A DNA stretch of 48,183 nucleotides from a candidate division WOR-3 bacterium (GTDB lineage: Bacteria > Hydrothermota > Tepidihabitantia > SM23-42): NCBI GenBank assembly GCA_029858255.1, contig JAOUFJ010000020.1:1-48183 (forward strand). The letters run 5' to 3'. The notes under the pieces are model-generated. The model did no database searches and was not told the origin of the DNA. It saw only the letters and a list, made by a program, of their open reading frames with translations. The position numbers and the translations under genes were made by a program. The stretch's first letter is position 1, and each line of letters opens with the position of its first letter. This document shows, one piece after another, positions 19,623 through 28,462 of the stretch.

Positions 19623-20558
19623 ATGAAAAAGGCGGTCGTTGCGCTCGGCGGCAATGCAATCTCTTCCACTGGCAAAGAGGATATTCATGAACAATTCGCC
19701 AATACACGCAGTAGTCTTGAAGGGATTGTCGAACTAATACAGGAAGAATACAAACTCGCAATAACCCACGGCAATGGTCCCCAGGTCGGCAATGCTTTGC
19801 TCCGTGTTGAAAGAACAAAACAGGACATCCCTGCACTGCCGTTAGGCGTTATAGTTGCAGACACTGAAGGCGGCATGGGTTATATGATCGAACAGAGTCT
19901 GCAGAACAGGCTCATGGCCCTTGGCATAAAGCGCGATGTTGTAACAATTGTCACTCAGGTCATTGTGGACCCTGATGACCCGTCAATCATAAACCCAACA
20001 AAGTACATTGGCCCTTTCTATACGAAGAAACAGGCCGAGAGTCTCGCAGAAATGTTCAATTGGGTAGTTAAAGAAGATTCAGGACGCGGTCATCGCCGGG
20101 TTGTACCGTCTCCAATACCCAAAAGAATTGTCAATCGGACCACAATTCAAACACTGGTTGATCTGGGAACAATTGTCATCGCGGCTGGCGGCGGTGGCAT
20201 ACCTGTGTACATCGAGAACGACGGGTCCTACGAGGGTGTCGATGCGGTTGTAGACAAAGACCGTGCCTCGGCTGTTCTCGCACACGATATAGACGCCAGA
20301 ACCCTGCTTTTTCTTACGAATGTTGAATGCGTATATATCAATTACAAGAGAGATGACCAGCGGCCACTGACGGTCATCAGCGCCGGCGAAGCAAGAGATT
20401 ATCTAAAGAATGGTCAATTTCCGCCGGGAAGTATGGGGCCGAAAATTGAGGCCGCAACCAGCTTCCTGGAAAGCGGCGGAAAGGAAGTAATCATCACCTC
20501 ACTTGGCAAAGCCAAGGAGGCGATTTTAGGTGACGCCGGTACTAAGATCGTGAGATAG
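19623..20558 (+). CDS. arcC: Carbamate kinase
   Basis: A 311-residue amino-acid-kinase-fold enzyme. It interconverts carbamoyl phosphate plus ADP with carbamate plus ATP, usually to make ATP from arginine or purine breakdown. Seen: VALGGNAISS at the N-terminus, THGNGPQVGNALLR, the carbamate-kinase insert (KYIGPFYTKKQAESLAE, RRVVPSPIPKRIV), AGGGGIPVYI, and DKDRASAVLAHDIDARTLLFLTNVE. The C-terminus has GSMGPKIEAATSFLESGGKEVIIT. Length is normal. No arcA or arcB is present, so its carbamoyl phosphate source is elsewhere. The gene is alone on its transcript and converges with YIP1, with six bases between the stops. Confidence 0.92.
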   Translation: MKKAVVALGGNAISSTGKEDIHEQFANTRSSLEGIVELIQEEYKLAITHGNGPQVGNALLRVERTKQDIPALPLGVIVADTEGGMGYMIEQSLQNRLMALGIKRDVVTIVTQVIVDPDDPSIINPTKYIGPFYTKKQAESLAEMFNWVVKEDSGRGHRRVVPSPIPKRIVNRTTIQTLVDLGTIVIAAGGGGIPVYIENDGSYEGVDAVVDKDRASAVLAHDIDARTLLFLTNVECVYINYKRDDQRPLTVISAGEARDYLKNGQFPPGSMGPKIEAATSFLESGGKEVIITSLGKAKEAILGDAGTKIVR

Positions 20559-20564
20559 TTTATT

Positions 20565-21155
20565 CTATAACAGAACAGGCCGCCACATCGCGGTCATCAC
20601 GGCACTCGAAATACCGCCTACAATAAAGTAGATTACGATCATCACAATAAGGGTTACGACAAAATAACCGACCAGCTTATCCCTGGGAGTCTCCATCATA
20701 ACCGGCATACCGATGTACAACAAATAAAAGGAATAGAGACTTATAAGGAAAACGAGTATGCCCAATGCAGGCAGTATATTGAGGATACCAGCTATGAACA
20801 TCGGTGTTGAAGAATAGACGGCCAGTTTATATGCATTGACACCGCTCTGTTTGGAACCGAATGATGGTGCTAACGCGTTAATGACCAGACCCTCGATGTA
20901 AAGAGCCACGAGTATCAGTACATACCACACGATTGCCCAGACAAGCGCGTAGGTGAATGGTATCCTAAAGAGCCCGGTGATTGGCCCAAAACTCTGACCA
21001 ATCAGAGTGAACCCTAGGAAACCGGCAAGTGCAGGGAGCGCAGCCAGAATCATTGCATAACCAGTAAAGACTTGCCCGATTGTCGTGGATTCTGCCTTGA
21101 TCTGAGGCCATGCATCCTTTGGTTTGAAGATTATATCTTTAATACGTTGAATCAT
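20565..21155 (-). CDS. YIP1-family membrane protein
   Basis: About 196 residues from ATG 21155, chosen because AAAGGAGG precedes it. The N-terminal MIQRIKDIIFKPKDAWPQIK is the typical bacterial YIP1 beginning (I..P...W..I), followed by five membrane spans. Bacterial Yip1-domain proteins are of unknown function. It lies 52 bp after the DUF4870-like gene on the same strand and is probably cotranscribed with it. Confidence 0.8.
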   Translation of the reverse strand: MIQRIKDIIFKPKDAWPQIKAESTTIGQVFTGYAMILAALPALAGFLGFTLIGQSFGPITGLFRIPFTYALVWAIVWYVLILVALYIEGLVINALAPSFGSKQSGVNAYKLAVYSSTPMFIAGILNILPALGILVFLISLYSFYLLYIGMPVMMETPRDKLVGYFVVTLIVMIVIYFIVGGISSAVMTAMWRPVLL

Positions 21156-21207
21156 ACTACCTCCTTTTCCCACCTTACTTTTTGCGAATAGAAGTGCTGA
21201 CCAAGAA

Positions 21208-21531
21208 CTATATTTTGATCTTCTCGGCTATGTCACCCAATACTGGTATCTTCCAGTATTGTCCCTGAAGTGACTTCACCATCCCAATTATTGCCAGAAT
21301 AATCCATACAATGCTGCCGACCGGTCCGATGATGAACCAACCTATAACAGGTATATAGCTCAGCAACCAGACGAGCACTGCAAAGGCGAAAAGCACCAAT
21401 CCCTGTTTCCCGTGAAACAGGGCGAATTTGTTATCTTTCTTACCGAGCAGAGGTACTAAGAATAGAATCCACCAGTATCCAATAAATGCCCATATCTTGC
21501 CGTCTTCAATCTCTTTGTTGGCCTCTGGCAT
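21208..21531 (-). CDS. DUF4870-like small membrane protein
   Basis: A 107-residue protein with AFIGYWWILFLVPLL, then a polar loop KKDNKFALFHGKQGLVLF, and two more spans. This FxxxHxxQG...F layout is that of DUF4870/TMEM-like proteins, which are of unknown function. ATG 21531 is preceded by AAAGGAGG, and a consensus promoter lies upstream. It is the first gene of a two-gene unit with YIP1. Confidence 0.75.
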   Translation of the reverse strand: MPEANKEIEDGKIWAFIGYWWILFLVPLLGKKDNKFALFHGKQGLVLFAFAVLVWLLSYIPVIGWFIIGPVGSIVWIILAIIGMVKSLQGQYWKIPVLGDIAEKIKI

Positions 21532-21549
21532 ATCTCCTCCTTTGTCTTA

Positions 21550-21577
21550 AGTATAACACTAATATTGCGAAAGTCAA
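21550..21577 (-). promoter_or_regulatory. Promoter of the DUF4870-YIP1 unit
   Basis: Minus strand TTGACT (21577-21572), 16-bp spacer, TATACT (21555-21550). AAAGGAGG follows in the leader. Confidence 0.75.
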
Positions 21578-21589
21578 TAATCCGTTCAA

Positions 21590-21735
21590 CATGCTGGATT
21601 GATACTCGATCCTTGATCCTGGATACTCGATTCGAAACAGGACCGTGATTGCAGCGTAGCGTGTCTTCAGGAGCGAAGCGACATGACTCCAGCGTGAGCA
21701 TGTCTTCAATCCGCGCGGCGGATGTGTCTTCAGTT
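21590..21735. repeat. Intergenic composite repeats downstream of the NFACT gene
   Basis: Contains GATACTCGATCC and GGATACTCGATTC repeats like those in the island at 19383. It also has GGAGCGAAGCGACATGACTC, CCAGCGTGAGCATGTCTTC and an ATCCGC-GCG-GCGGAT palindrome, with TGTCTTCA recurring three times. No gene is seen. Confidence 0.6.
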
Positions 21736-23190
21736 CTACGTGGGTAGTCCCGGATCCACAAATACTACCTCTTCTCTCATCAACATAACAGCTCCTGGTT
21801 TCCCTTTTTTGTCTTTCTTCAAATACTTGCGCTGCGTGTAGGATACAGGCACATTCCGTTGTGTTCTTGCCTTGCTGAAATAAGCCGCAATGGCTGCTGC
21901 TATTCTTATCTCGTCCTTCCCGGGACGCTGCCTTTTTGGTATATTCGGTCGTAGTATCGTATGCGCGCCCTCTACACCCCGTGCATGGAAGAAATAATCA
22001 CCGGAACGCGCTTGTTGAAAGGTCAATTGATCATTGCTTCTTGCACTCTTACCAACAAATACCACTGATCCAGAATCAAGATTGAATTTGTGAAACGGTT
22101 CGCGCTTGAGTGTCGTTTTGCCGGTTTCTTTCTTCTCACGCACTATCACACCCGGTTTTTTTCCTACGGCAGCCATTTCCTTTTCCAAGCTGACGAGCTG
22201 CTCCCGAAGCCTGGGCTGTCCCCTTTTTTCCTTCTTATACTTCAAGAAATATTTCTGCGCGTTTGCCTGCGGAGTCAGGCGCGGGTCGAGTTTCACGGTT
22301 ATACTTTTTCGCGTATATGGACTCTGGAGTTCGACCGATAAATGTCCCTTTTTGACCTCTGCCATATTCGCCAGGATCAGTTCGCCACACTCACGAAAAA
22401 ACTCTATCTCCTTCATCGGAAGCAGTTTCTTCTGTAGCCGACTGATACGTCTTTTCAGCCTTCTTATCTGCAGACGCCGCTCCTGCTCAGCATGTTTGTC
22501 ATCAGTCTCCTCAGAGAATTGCATGATAGCATGTTTGAAGAGTTCATCGAGACTGCTGAATTCTGTCGCACCATCGTCTGCAAAAAGACTTATGCAAAGA
22601 GGTTGAGAAGAAACCAATCTAGGACACGCAGCCTTCCCCCGCACAATGGATTGCAGTATTTTAAGGTTCTTTGCATCCAGGAATTTGGCCATTCTTATGT
22701 CAATCCCCTCGATATTCTTCACCATACTTTCAACATTCATATTTGCGATATCTTCCTCACCGAAATCAAGGATAGAAGATTTGGGTTCTTTCTCAATGAA
22801 GCGCGTGAAAATATTTTTCTGCCAGGACCCAACCCTTACGCTGAAATTCGGCGCTTCATGGTAAAAGGACACGATGATTTCCATACTTTCCCTGCCCGGA
22901 AAAGGTTTTTCCAGGATCATCCTCATGACGGGCGCGAAACTATCCTGTAAGACATCAACAACCCTGCATGCCTTCACGACATCGGCGACGGCCTTCAGTG
23001 GTTCGTAGCCACTTACTACATTCTTAGCCAGAAACATACCGAGCGTAGTAGGATGCAGCGATACAACAAGAGAGTGCTGATTGAATATTATCTGGATGAT
23101 CCTACGTCTTATCTGTATGTCTTCGATGTGCTTACCGATTAATTTGTCTCGGATTTCTCTAAGCAGCAAGTAAAGATATATCCCGTTCAT
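21736..23190 (-). CDS. NFACT-family (RqcH/FbpA/Rqc2-like) protein
   Basis: About 484 residues from ATG 23190 (TTG 23202 is possible; neither has a good ribosome site). The N-terminal NFACT-N domain starts NGIYLYLLLREIRDKLIGKHI. The middle is coiled coil (about 250-400), and the C-terminal NFACT-R-like domain has VFVGKSARSNDQLTF, DYFFHARGVEGAHTILR and AAYFSKARTQRNVPVSYTQR. RqcH binds 60S/50S subunits carrying stalled nascent chains and recruits tRNA-Ala to add alanine tails. In this copy the Asp-Arg pair expected after strand RVVDVLQ appears as Ala-Pro (QDSFAPVMRM), so tailing may be lost. It is the last gene of the smpB operon. Confidence 0.85.
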   Translation of the reverse strand: MNGIYLYLLLREIRDKLIGKHIEDIQIRRRIIQIIFNQHSLVVSLHPTTLGMFLAKNVVSGYEPLKAVADVVKACRVVDVLQDSFAPVMRMILEKPFPGRESMEIIVSFYHEAPNFSVRVGSWQKNIFTRFIEKEPKSSILDFGEEDIANMNVESMVKNIEGIDIRMAKFLDAKNLKILQSIVRGKAACPRLVSSQPLCISLFADDGATEFSSLDELFKHAIMQFSEETDDKHAEQERRLQIRRLKRRISRLQKKLLPMKEIEFFRECGELILANMAEVKKGHLSVELQSPYTRKSITVKLDPRLTPQANAQKYFLKYKKEKRGQPRLREQLVSLEKEMAAVGKKPGVIVREKKETGKTTLKREPFHKFNLDSGSVVFVGKSARSNDQLTFQQARSGDYFFHARGVEGAHTILRPNIPKRQRPGKDEIRIAAAIAAYFSKARTQRNVPVSYTQRKYLKKDKKGKPGAVMLMREEVVFVDPGLPT

Positions 23191-23264
23191 ATCATGCGAC
23201 AAAGGTTGCGTTAGTTTGCCTGACAGACATATTTTTTGTCAATGCAGCGATCCCCGCAATTGTA

Positions 23265-24248
23265 TTATCGCGCCGAGTATTCCCGCAGGTAATCCAATAC
23301 TGCTTGCATGTCTTCAGGAAGAGGTGCCTCGAGGTGCATCTTACGTTTGCTGCCAGGATGTACGAAATCAAGTTCGGCAGCATGTAGTGCCTGCCGGTCA
23401 ATCAAACCCAAGATGCCCTTGAAAACGGGCAGCTCTTCACTTTTTCGAATAACACCGGGGCTGCGACCACCGTAATCCTTGTCACCAACTATCGGACATC
23501 CTATATGCTTAAAATGAACCCTGATCTGATGGGTCCGGCCGGTTATGAGGACAACACTCAAGTGGGTTGCGATTCGAAAACGTTGCTCCACGGTAAATTT
23601 CGTCGTGGCGAGCTTTGAGGATAGAGGTGTTACCGTCATTTTCTTTCTGTCCAAACCACTGCGCCCGATCGGTGCTTCGATCACTCCTTCTGGCAAACCC
23701 GGGTAGTTCCAGCAAATGACTTCGTACTTCTTCCTTACCTCCCGCCGCTCAATCGCACGGCTCAACGAAGTCAACGCGCTGTCGGTCTTGGCGAATATTA
23801 TCAAACCAGTAGTATCCTTATCCAAACGATGCAGTACACCCGGACGAATTTTGTCACCGAGGGTGGGCAACTGGCCACAATGATGGAGTAAGGCATTGAC
23901 CATTGTGTGTTGAAAATTGCCTCGCGCGGGATGCACGACAATACCTTTGTGTTTGTTAACAATGATAATCTCACTGTCTTCATGGACAATATCCAGGGCA
24001 ATCTCCTCGGGCTGCATCTGAGGTACCACGTGAACCTGAAAATGCACGCTGATCTCATCACCGGTCTTCACCCGGTACGAACTTTTCACCGGACTATTGT
24101 TGACGAGCACTTTACCGGTGCTGATGAGTTTCTGGGTGAGGCTTCGTGACAGACCTATGCCTGCGCTGATCAGGTACTGATCGATGCGCCGCCCCTTCTG
24201 CTTCTCGGCGACGACACGGGAGAATTCCTTAGATTCTTCTTGACTCAA
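23265..24248 (-). CDS. rluD: RluD-type pseudouridine synthase
   Basis: A 327-residue protein with an N-terminal S4 RNA-binding domain (RIDQYLISAGIGLSRS to about residue 85) and an RsuA/RluA catalytic domain with HRLDKDTTGLIIFAK, whose Asp is the nucleophile. RTHQIRVHFKHIGCPIVGD follows. The family converts specific uridines to pseudouridine in 23S rRNA; the RluD group modifies helix 69. The length and single S4 domain are normal. It starts at TTG 24248, inside the last 20 bases of rph, which implies coupling. The exact target sites are inferred from family only. Confidence 0.88.
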   Translation of the reverse strand: MSQEESKEFSRVVAEKQKGRRIDQYLISAGIGLSRSLTQKLISTGKVLVNNSPVKSSYRVKTGDEISVHFQVHVVPQMQPEEIALDIVHEDSEIIIVNKHKGIVVHPARGNFQHTMVNALLHHCGQLPTLGDKIRPGVLHRLDKDTTGLIIFAKTDSALTSLSRAIERREVRKKYEVICWNYPGLPEGVIEAPIGRSGLDRKKMTVTPLSSKLATTKFTVEQRFRIATHLSVVLITGRTHQIRVHFKHIGCPIVGDKDYGGRSPGVIRKSEELPVFKGILGLIDRQALHAAELDFVHPGSKRKMHLEAPLPEDMQAVLDYLREYSAR

Positions 24249-24954
24249 GGACTTCTTTCTCCATAGCTATTATCTTCTGAACCCCGTAATAACCAAGATC
24301 CATCAACTCATCAAAACGCTTTCGTGCAGCCGGCATCTTCTCCGCGGTCGCCTGCACCTCGATGATTTTACCGCGGCCTGTCATCACCAAATTCATATCG
24401 ACTTCAGCGCTACTATCTTCCTCGTAATCAAGATCCAGCATGGACTGACCTTTGACAATACCCAAACTCACGGCGGCGACATAATCGAGAATTGGCGACT
24501 TGGTGAATTGCCTGTTGACCATCATCTTGGCGACCGCGCTGTACAATGCAACAAAAGCGCCGTTAACCGCCGCTGTCCTCGTTCCACCGTCTGCTTGTAT
24601 CACATCACAGTCAATAATGAACGTCCGCTCCCCTGCGAGACGTAGATCGAAAATCGGGCGCAGCGAACGTCCTATGAAACGACGAATCTCCTGTGTCCTT
24701 CCGCTTAACCGACCGGTATGCGCTTCGCGGAGTGTCCGCTCATGTGTCGCAAAAGGCAGCAGAGAATACTCGGCCGTCAACCAACCACTGCCCCTGCCGA
24801 TCAAGAAGGGAGGCACCCGATTATCTATGCTGACCGCACACAAGACACGCGTGCGACCGGCCGAAACCAAACATGAGCCAGCGGGATATTCGAGATAGTC
24901 AAGTTCAAAAGTCATTTTACGCAACGCATCAACACTCCGGTCGTCACGTCTCAT
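24229..24954 (-). CDS. rph: Ribonuclease PH
   Basis: A 241-residue phosphorolytic 3' exonuclease that trims tRNA 3' ends. Seen: MRRDDRSVDALRKM at the start, SGRTQEIRRFIGRSLR, CDVIQADGGTRTAAVNGA, and DLDYEEDSSAEVDMNLVMTG with the metal-binding acidic residues. ATG 24954 is chosen because AAAGGAGAAG stands just upstream and the family begins RxDGR/RxDxR here. Length is normal. It sits 65 bp after murI and overlaps rluD. Confidence 0.92.
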   Translation of the reverse strand: MRRDDRSVDALRKMTFELDYLEYPAGSCLVSAGRTRVLCAVSIDNRVPPFLIGRGSGWLTAEYSLLPFATHERTLREAHTGRLSGRTQEIRRFIGRSLRPIFDLRLAGERTFIIDCDVIQADGGTRTAAVNGAFVALYSAVAKMMVNRQFTKSPILDYVAAVSLGIVKGQSMLDLDYEEDSSAEVDMNLVMTGRGKIIEVQATAEKMPAARKRFDELMDLGYYGVQKIIAMEKEVLESRRI

Positions 24955-25019
24955 TTCTTCTCCTTTCACTCATTGTCCAGTGAACGCCAGCAAACTCTGA
25001 CTCACGACAATAAGCGAAT

Positions 25020-25826
25020 TCACTTTGCACGACTCCTCAGGGAAACACGAGAGAAGTTCTTCATTGGCTCACCCAAAAAGCGTTCACCTATTTCTTTGTA
25101 ATTCATTGAAAGGTCGGTCAGGTAAATGGCTGTGCTGCCCGTACCCCTGGGGTTCTCCATATCCAATTCCTTCAAACTCTTCGCCAGTTCTGAACCTACT
25201 TCAGCCGATGCATCCACGTAGTTGATATCGCCCATAATTGCTTTGATTGCCTTAAGCAAGAGCGGATAATGGGTGCATCCCAGGAGTAATGTATCAACAT
25301 TATCTTTCTTGAGCGGCTCAAGGTATTCCTGAGCAACAAGCCTCGTGACCTCATGATCGAGCCATCCTTCTTCTACCAAGGGCACGAACAGCGGACATGA
25401 TCGGCCCAATATCTCAGCCTGTGCGCCTTCCTCCTTGAAAGCCTTCTCATAAGCACCGCTATAAATGGTCAGCGATGTTCCAATTACACCGATCTTGCCG
25501 GTCTTCGCCACGTGCATTGCCCTGCGAACGCCTGGACGTATTACACCGATCACGGGTATTGAGAATTCCTTTCTGATCATATCGAGCGCTACTGAAGCAG
25601 ACGAATAGCACGCTATGACTACATACTTTGCACCGCGATCAACCAGGAATTGAGTGTCCTCAAGTGAAAATTGAATTATAGCGTCGATTGATTTGGTTCC
25701 ATATGGCAAGCGCGCCGTATCTCCCAGATAGATAATGTCTTCACGGGGTAGGATCTTTCTTACTGCTTTCACTACGGTCAATCCGCCAATACCTGAATCA
25801 AAAATTCCAATGGGACTTTCCATCAA
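25020..25826 (-). CDS. murI: Glutamate racemase
   Basis: A 268-residue enzyme making D-glutamate for peptidoglycan. Seen: IGIFDSGIGGLTVVKAV, YLGDTARLPYG, the second catalytic cysteine in LLLGCTHYPLLL and PVIGVIRPG. The first catalytic cysteine is in VIACYSSAS, where the family normally has CNTA; the Asn-Thr that contacts substrate is replaced by Tyr-Ser. Length is normal. Two ATG codons occur at the start (25826 and 25823); the first overlaps the amidase stop by four bases. Coupling with the amidase places it in a cell-wall context. Confidence 0.88.
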   Translation of the reverse strand: MMESPIGIFDSGIGGLTVVKAVRKILPREDIIYLGDTARLPYGTKSIDAIIQFSLEDTQFLVDRGAKYVVIACYSSASVALDMIRKEFSIPVIGVIRPGVRRAMHVAKTGKIGVIGTSLTIYSGAYEKAFKEEGAQAEILGRSCPLFVPLVEEGWLDHEVTRLVAQEYLEPLKKDNVDTLLLGCTHYPLLLKAIKAIMGDINYVDASAEVGSELAKSLKELDMENPRGTGSTAIYLTDLSMNYKEIGERFLGEPMKNFSRVSLRSRAK

Positions 25827-27172
25827 TTGTTCAACCTCCTCTCGTAATCTTCGATATAACTCTTTATGCCTCGATATATGCAGAAAGCCAGTTCTTTCTG
25901 GAAATTCTTCTGTCGCAGCATTTTCTCTTCGGCAGGATTAGAAATGAATGCGCATTCAACCAATACAGCCGGCATGAAGGCACCATTAAGAACATAGAAA
26001 CCTGCCTGTTTCACTCCTCTTGAAGGTATTTTCAGGTGTTTCTCTGCAGAGATCTGGATATTCTCGGCAAGATGATTCGATTCGTCCAGGAAGGCGCTTT
26101 GTGCAAGGTCGTATAGGATGAAGCTAAGGTCACCATTGGGCATCACAAGGTTATCGAATTTGAGCGAAGCATTCTCCAGTGCGGCGACTGCTCGTTCCTC
26201 GCTGGTTTTCGCGTCCGACAGGAAGTACGTTTCGAAGCCACTTCGCGGTGCGCCCTTCAAATGCGCATTGCAGTGTATGCTCACAAAGATATCTGCAGCG
26301 TTGCGATTTGCTATGTTGGTGCGTTCCTTCAGCGAAAGATAGACATCCCGGTCGCGGCTCAGAATGACTCGTATCTTAAGAGAATCTTCAACGACATCTC
26401 TCAGCATTTTGCATATTGCCAGGTTGACATCCTTTTCGTACAAACCCTTCTTACCCACCGCCCCAGGATCAATGCCTCCATGACCCGCGTCGAGGACGAT
26501 CAACGCCACCTTCTTACTCACCTTGTTGAAGAATACGACTTCATCGTCCCTCTCGATAACCGAATTGACGCCCTCCAGGGCCATCTCTATAGAAGTGTAC
26601 GTGTTGTGCGGCGTGAGTTTCGCGTCAGTCACTGCGCCCTTTGGTTTGAGCGTTGGCTTTTCTTTGTAGATCCCGTCGATCTCTATTATTGCCAGTCGTG
26701 TCGAGAAACGAACATCAAAATCGATATATCCAGTCCAGGTAAACTTAACAACGGTCGAATCAGCCCGGGAAAGCAATGAAATCTTGTTGATTATTGGTAT
26801 TTCGGTCACACTTTTGATAAAAATCAGTTTCTCGAAGGCGCTGCCCAGCGTCGTGGTGATCAATTGTACGGGGAAATAGACCTCGCCGTTTCGGTAGACC
26901 GGGGCAAAAGGCAAATGATAGTAGTGATTGCCATATTCTATTGTCCTTATGTCCGGAATGAGCAAAAACCTGCGGCCTCCTTGGGTAAGATGAAGCTGCT
27001 GGGTGGTATTATCCATGATATAGCCAAGACCCAATAATTCGGCAACAGACTTAAGAGAAACGTAATCATGCAGCTCGAATCTCTCGGGCTCGAGTACTAT
27101 GCTTGTTTCTTCATACGTAAGCCTGTACTTATTCGGGACAAAACATAACAATGAAAGCAGCAGCAATGTCAT
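25823..27172 (-). CDS. N-acetylmuramoyl-L-alanine amidase (Amidase_3) with N-terminal accessory domains
   Basis: A 449-residue exported zinc amidase that cleaves the peptide from MurNAc. There is a short signal (LLLLSLLCFV), then a copper-amine-oxidase-like N-terminal segment (VSLKSVAELLGLGY) and an AMIN-like beta region to about 225. The Amidase_3 domain follows with zinc ligands His in VLDAGHGGIDPGA, Glu in LYEKDVNLAI and His in SIHCNAH, and a catalytic Glu in LVECAFISNP. Such amidases are usually autoinhibited and activated by EnvC/NlpD. The ftsEX-envC genes lie divergently just 2 kb away, so this is the likely partner. It overlaps smpB and murI by four bases each. Confidence 0.92.
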   Translation of the reverse strand: MTLLLLSLLCFVPNKYRLTYEETSIVLEPERFELHDYVSLKSVAELLGLGYIMDNTTQQLHLTQGGRRFLLIPDIRTIEYGNHYYHLPFAPVYRNGEVYFPVQLITTTLGSAFEKLIFIKSVTEIPIINKISLLSRADSTVVKFTWTGYIDFDVRFSTRLAIIEIDGIYKEKPTLKPKGAVTDAKLTPHNTYTSIEMALEGVNSVIERDDEVVFFNKVSKKVALIVLDAGHGGIDPGAVGKKGLYEKDVNLAICKMLRDVVEDSLKIRVILSRDRDVYLSLKERTNIANRNAADIFVSIHCNAHLKGAPRSGFETYFLSDAKTSEERAVAALENASLKFDNLVMPNGDLSFILYDLAQSAFLDESNHLAENIQISAEKHLKIPSRGVKQAGFYVLNGAFMPAVLVECAFISNPAEEKMLRQKNFQKELAFCIYRGIKSYIEDYERRLNN

Positions 27173-27618
27173 CGCAGCACTTTCCTGGCTTTGGCAATCT
27201 TTCTTTCTTCTTCTTTTCTGAGTATCTTCTCTTTCTTGTCATACAGGCGTTTGCGCCGGCACACGCCAATCTGCATTTTGGCATATCCCCTATCTGTAAA
27301 ATATATCTTAAGCGGGATCAACGTATTTCCGCGCTGCTGCACCAAACCGTACAGCTTCTTGATCTCCTTCTTATTCAGAAGAACCTTCCGCTTTCGTTTT
27401 GGGTCTAACTTGCCTGTACTGCTATACTTGTAATTCGTAATGTGCAAATTGAATACGTATACTTCACCATCGCTGATATGACCATACGCATCACTTATCG
27501 ACACCATTCCCTGGCGTAGAGATTTCACTTCACTGCCAGAAAGCACCAGTCCTGCCTCGTATGATTCAAGAACGTGGAAATCATGCAGTGCCTTGCGATT
27601 ATTAGCCACAATTTTCAC
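27169..27618 (-). CDS. smpB: SsrA-binding protein SmpB
   Basis: A 149-residue partner of tmRNA in trans-translation. Seen: NNRKALHDFHVLESYEAGLVLSGSEVKSLRQG (OB fold), DAYGHISDGEVYVFNLHI, KRKRKVLLNKKEIKKL, GNTLIPLKIYF, and a basic C-terminal tail (KKEKILRKEEERKIAKARKVLR). Length is normal. It starts at GTG 27618, five bases after a TATAAT box and without a Shine-Dalgarno, so it should be leaderless. It is the first gene of smpB-amidase-murI-rph-rluD-NFACT. The tmRNA gene itself is not in the window. Confidence 0.93.
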   Translation of the reverse strand: MKIVANNRKALHDFHVLESYEAGLVLSGSEVKSLRQGMVSISDAYGHISDGEVYVFNLHITNYKYSSTGKLDPKRKRKVLLNKKEIKKLYGLVQQRGNTLIPLKIYFTDRGYAKMQIGVCRRKRLYDKKEKILRKEEERKIAKARKVLR

Positions 27619-27623
27619 GGACG

Positions 27624-27652
27624 ATTATAACGACAACCAATCGCTAAGTCAA
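27624..27652 (-). promoter_or_regulatory. Promoter of the smpB operon, leaderless type
   Basis: Minus strand TTGACT (27652-27647), 17-bp spacer, TATAAT (27629-27624), then exactly five bases to GTG 27618. Five of six -35 bases and all -10 bases match consensus. Confidence 0.85.
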
Positions 27653-27765
27653 GGGAATGCGGCAACGGTGAGCACGGTACCGGATGAGCTTGTGAAATGT
27701 CGCCTCCGATTTATGAATTCAACGGGTGTTGATGCCCAAACGAGGAAATATTGACAACCGCATTG

Positions 27766-27793
27766 TTGACAAAAAAAGAATTCTGGTTATATT
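27766..27793 (+). promoter_or_regulatory. Promoter of ftsEX-envC, leaderless type
   Basis: TTGACA (27766-27771), 16-bp spacer, TATATT (27788-27793), seven bases to ATG 27801. A second TTGACA at 27750 has no clear -10 partner. Confidence 0.7.
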
Positions 27794-27800
27794 AAACTTA

Positions 27801-28460
27801 ATGATTTCCTTTGATAAGGTATCAAAGATCTATCAAAAGGATTGGGTCGCGCTTCAGGACATCACTTTCGATGTTGGAAAAGGTGAATTCGTCTTCATTT
27901 GCGGTTCAACCGGCGCCGGTAAAACCACGCTTCTTAAGATGATATACAAAGATGAAGAGCCGACTCGCGGTGCCATTAAGGTATTAAACCAGAATCTCAA
28001 GGATTTAAGAAAAAGAGAAATTCCTAAATTTCGTCGAAAAATCGGCGTTGTTTTCCAGGATTTTAAACTACTGCAGGACCGTACCCTTGAGGAAAATGTT
28101 GCTTTCTCCCTTGAGGTCACGGACACACCACCCCGCGAGATAAGAAAGAAACTCATGGAAACCCTTACTTACCTTCGGCTCAGCCATAAGAAGTACGCTT
28201 TTCCTTACCAATTATCGGGCGGCGAACAGCAAAAAGTCGCCATCGCACGTGCTCTGGTCAGGGACCCGTACATATTGCTGGCTGATGAACCTACTGGCAA
28301 TCTCGACGCAAGAAGCTCCGAAGATATAACAAACATCCTTCTCGATATCAATTACAGAGGCACAACGGTTCTCATGGCGACCCATAGCATCAGTCTCGTG
28401 AAGAAAATGAAGAAAAGAATGCTCAGGATCGAAGATTGCCGTCTTGTTCAGGATAAATAG
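27801..28460 (+). CDS. ftsE: Cell-division ATP-binding protein FtsE
   Basis: A 219-residue ABC ATPase. Seen: Walker [16 protein letters not shown]-loop VVFQDFKLL, signature [16 protein letters not shown], Walker [12 protein letters not shown], and the H-loop ATHS. FtsE pairs with FtsX at the division site and drives activation of a periplasmic amidase through EnvC. I chose ATG 27801 because the protein then begins [12 protein letters not shown] as in the family. The promoter lies inside the upstream extension of the frame. The gene is followed by ftsX after two bases and envC after that. Confidence 0.95.
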   Translation: MISFDKVSKIYQKDWVALQDITFDVGKGEFVFICGSTGAGKTTLLKMIYKDEEPTRGAIKVLNQNLKDLRKREIPKFRRKIGVVFQDFKLLQDRTLEENVAFSLEVTDTPPREIRKKLMETLTYLRLSHKKYAFPYQLSGGEQQKVAIARALVRDPYILLADEPTGNLDARSSEDITNILLDINYRGTTVLMATHSISLVKKMKKRMLRIEDCRLVQDK

Positions 28461-28462
28461 AG

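Noticed and set aside
23214-23242. Promoter directly before the NFACT gene (TTGACA on the minus strand)
   Set aside because: No acceptable -10 box at 16-18 bp; the gene is more easily explained as part of the smpB operon.
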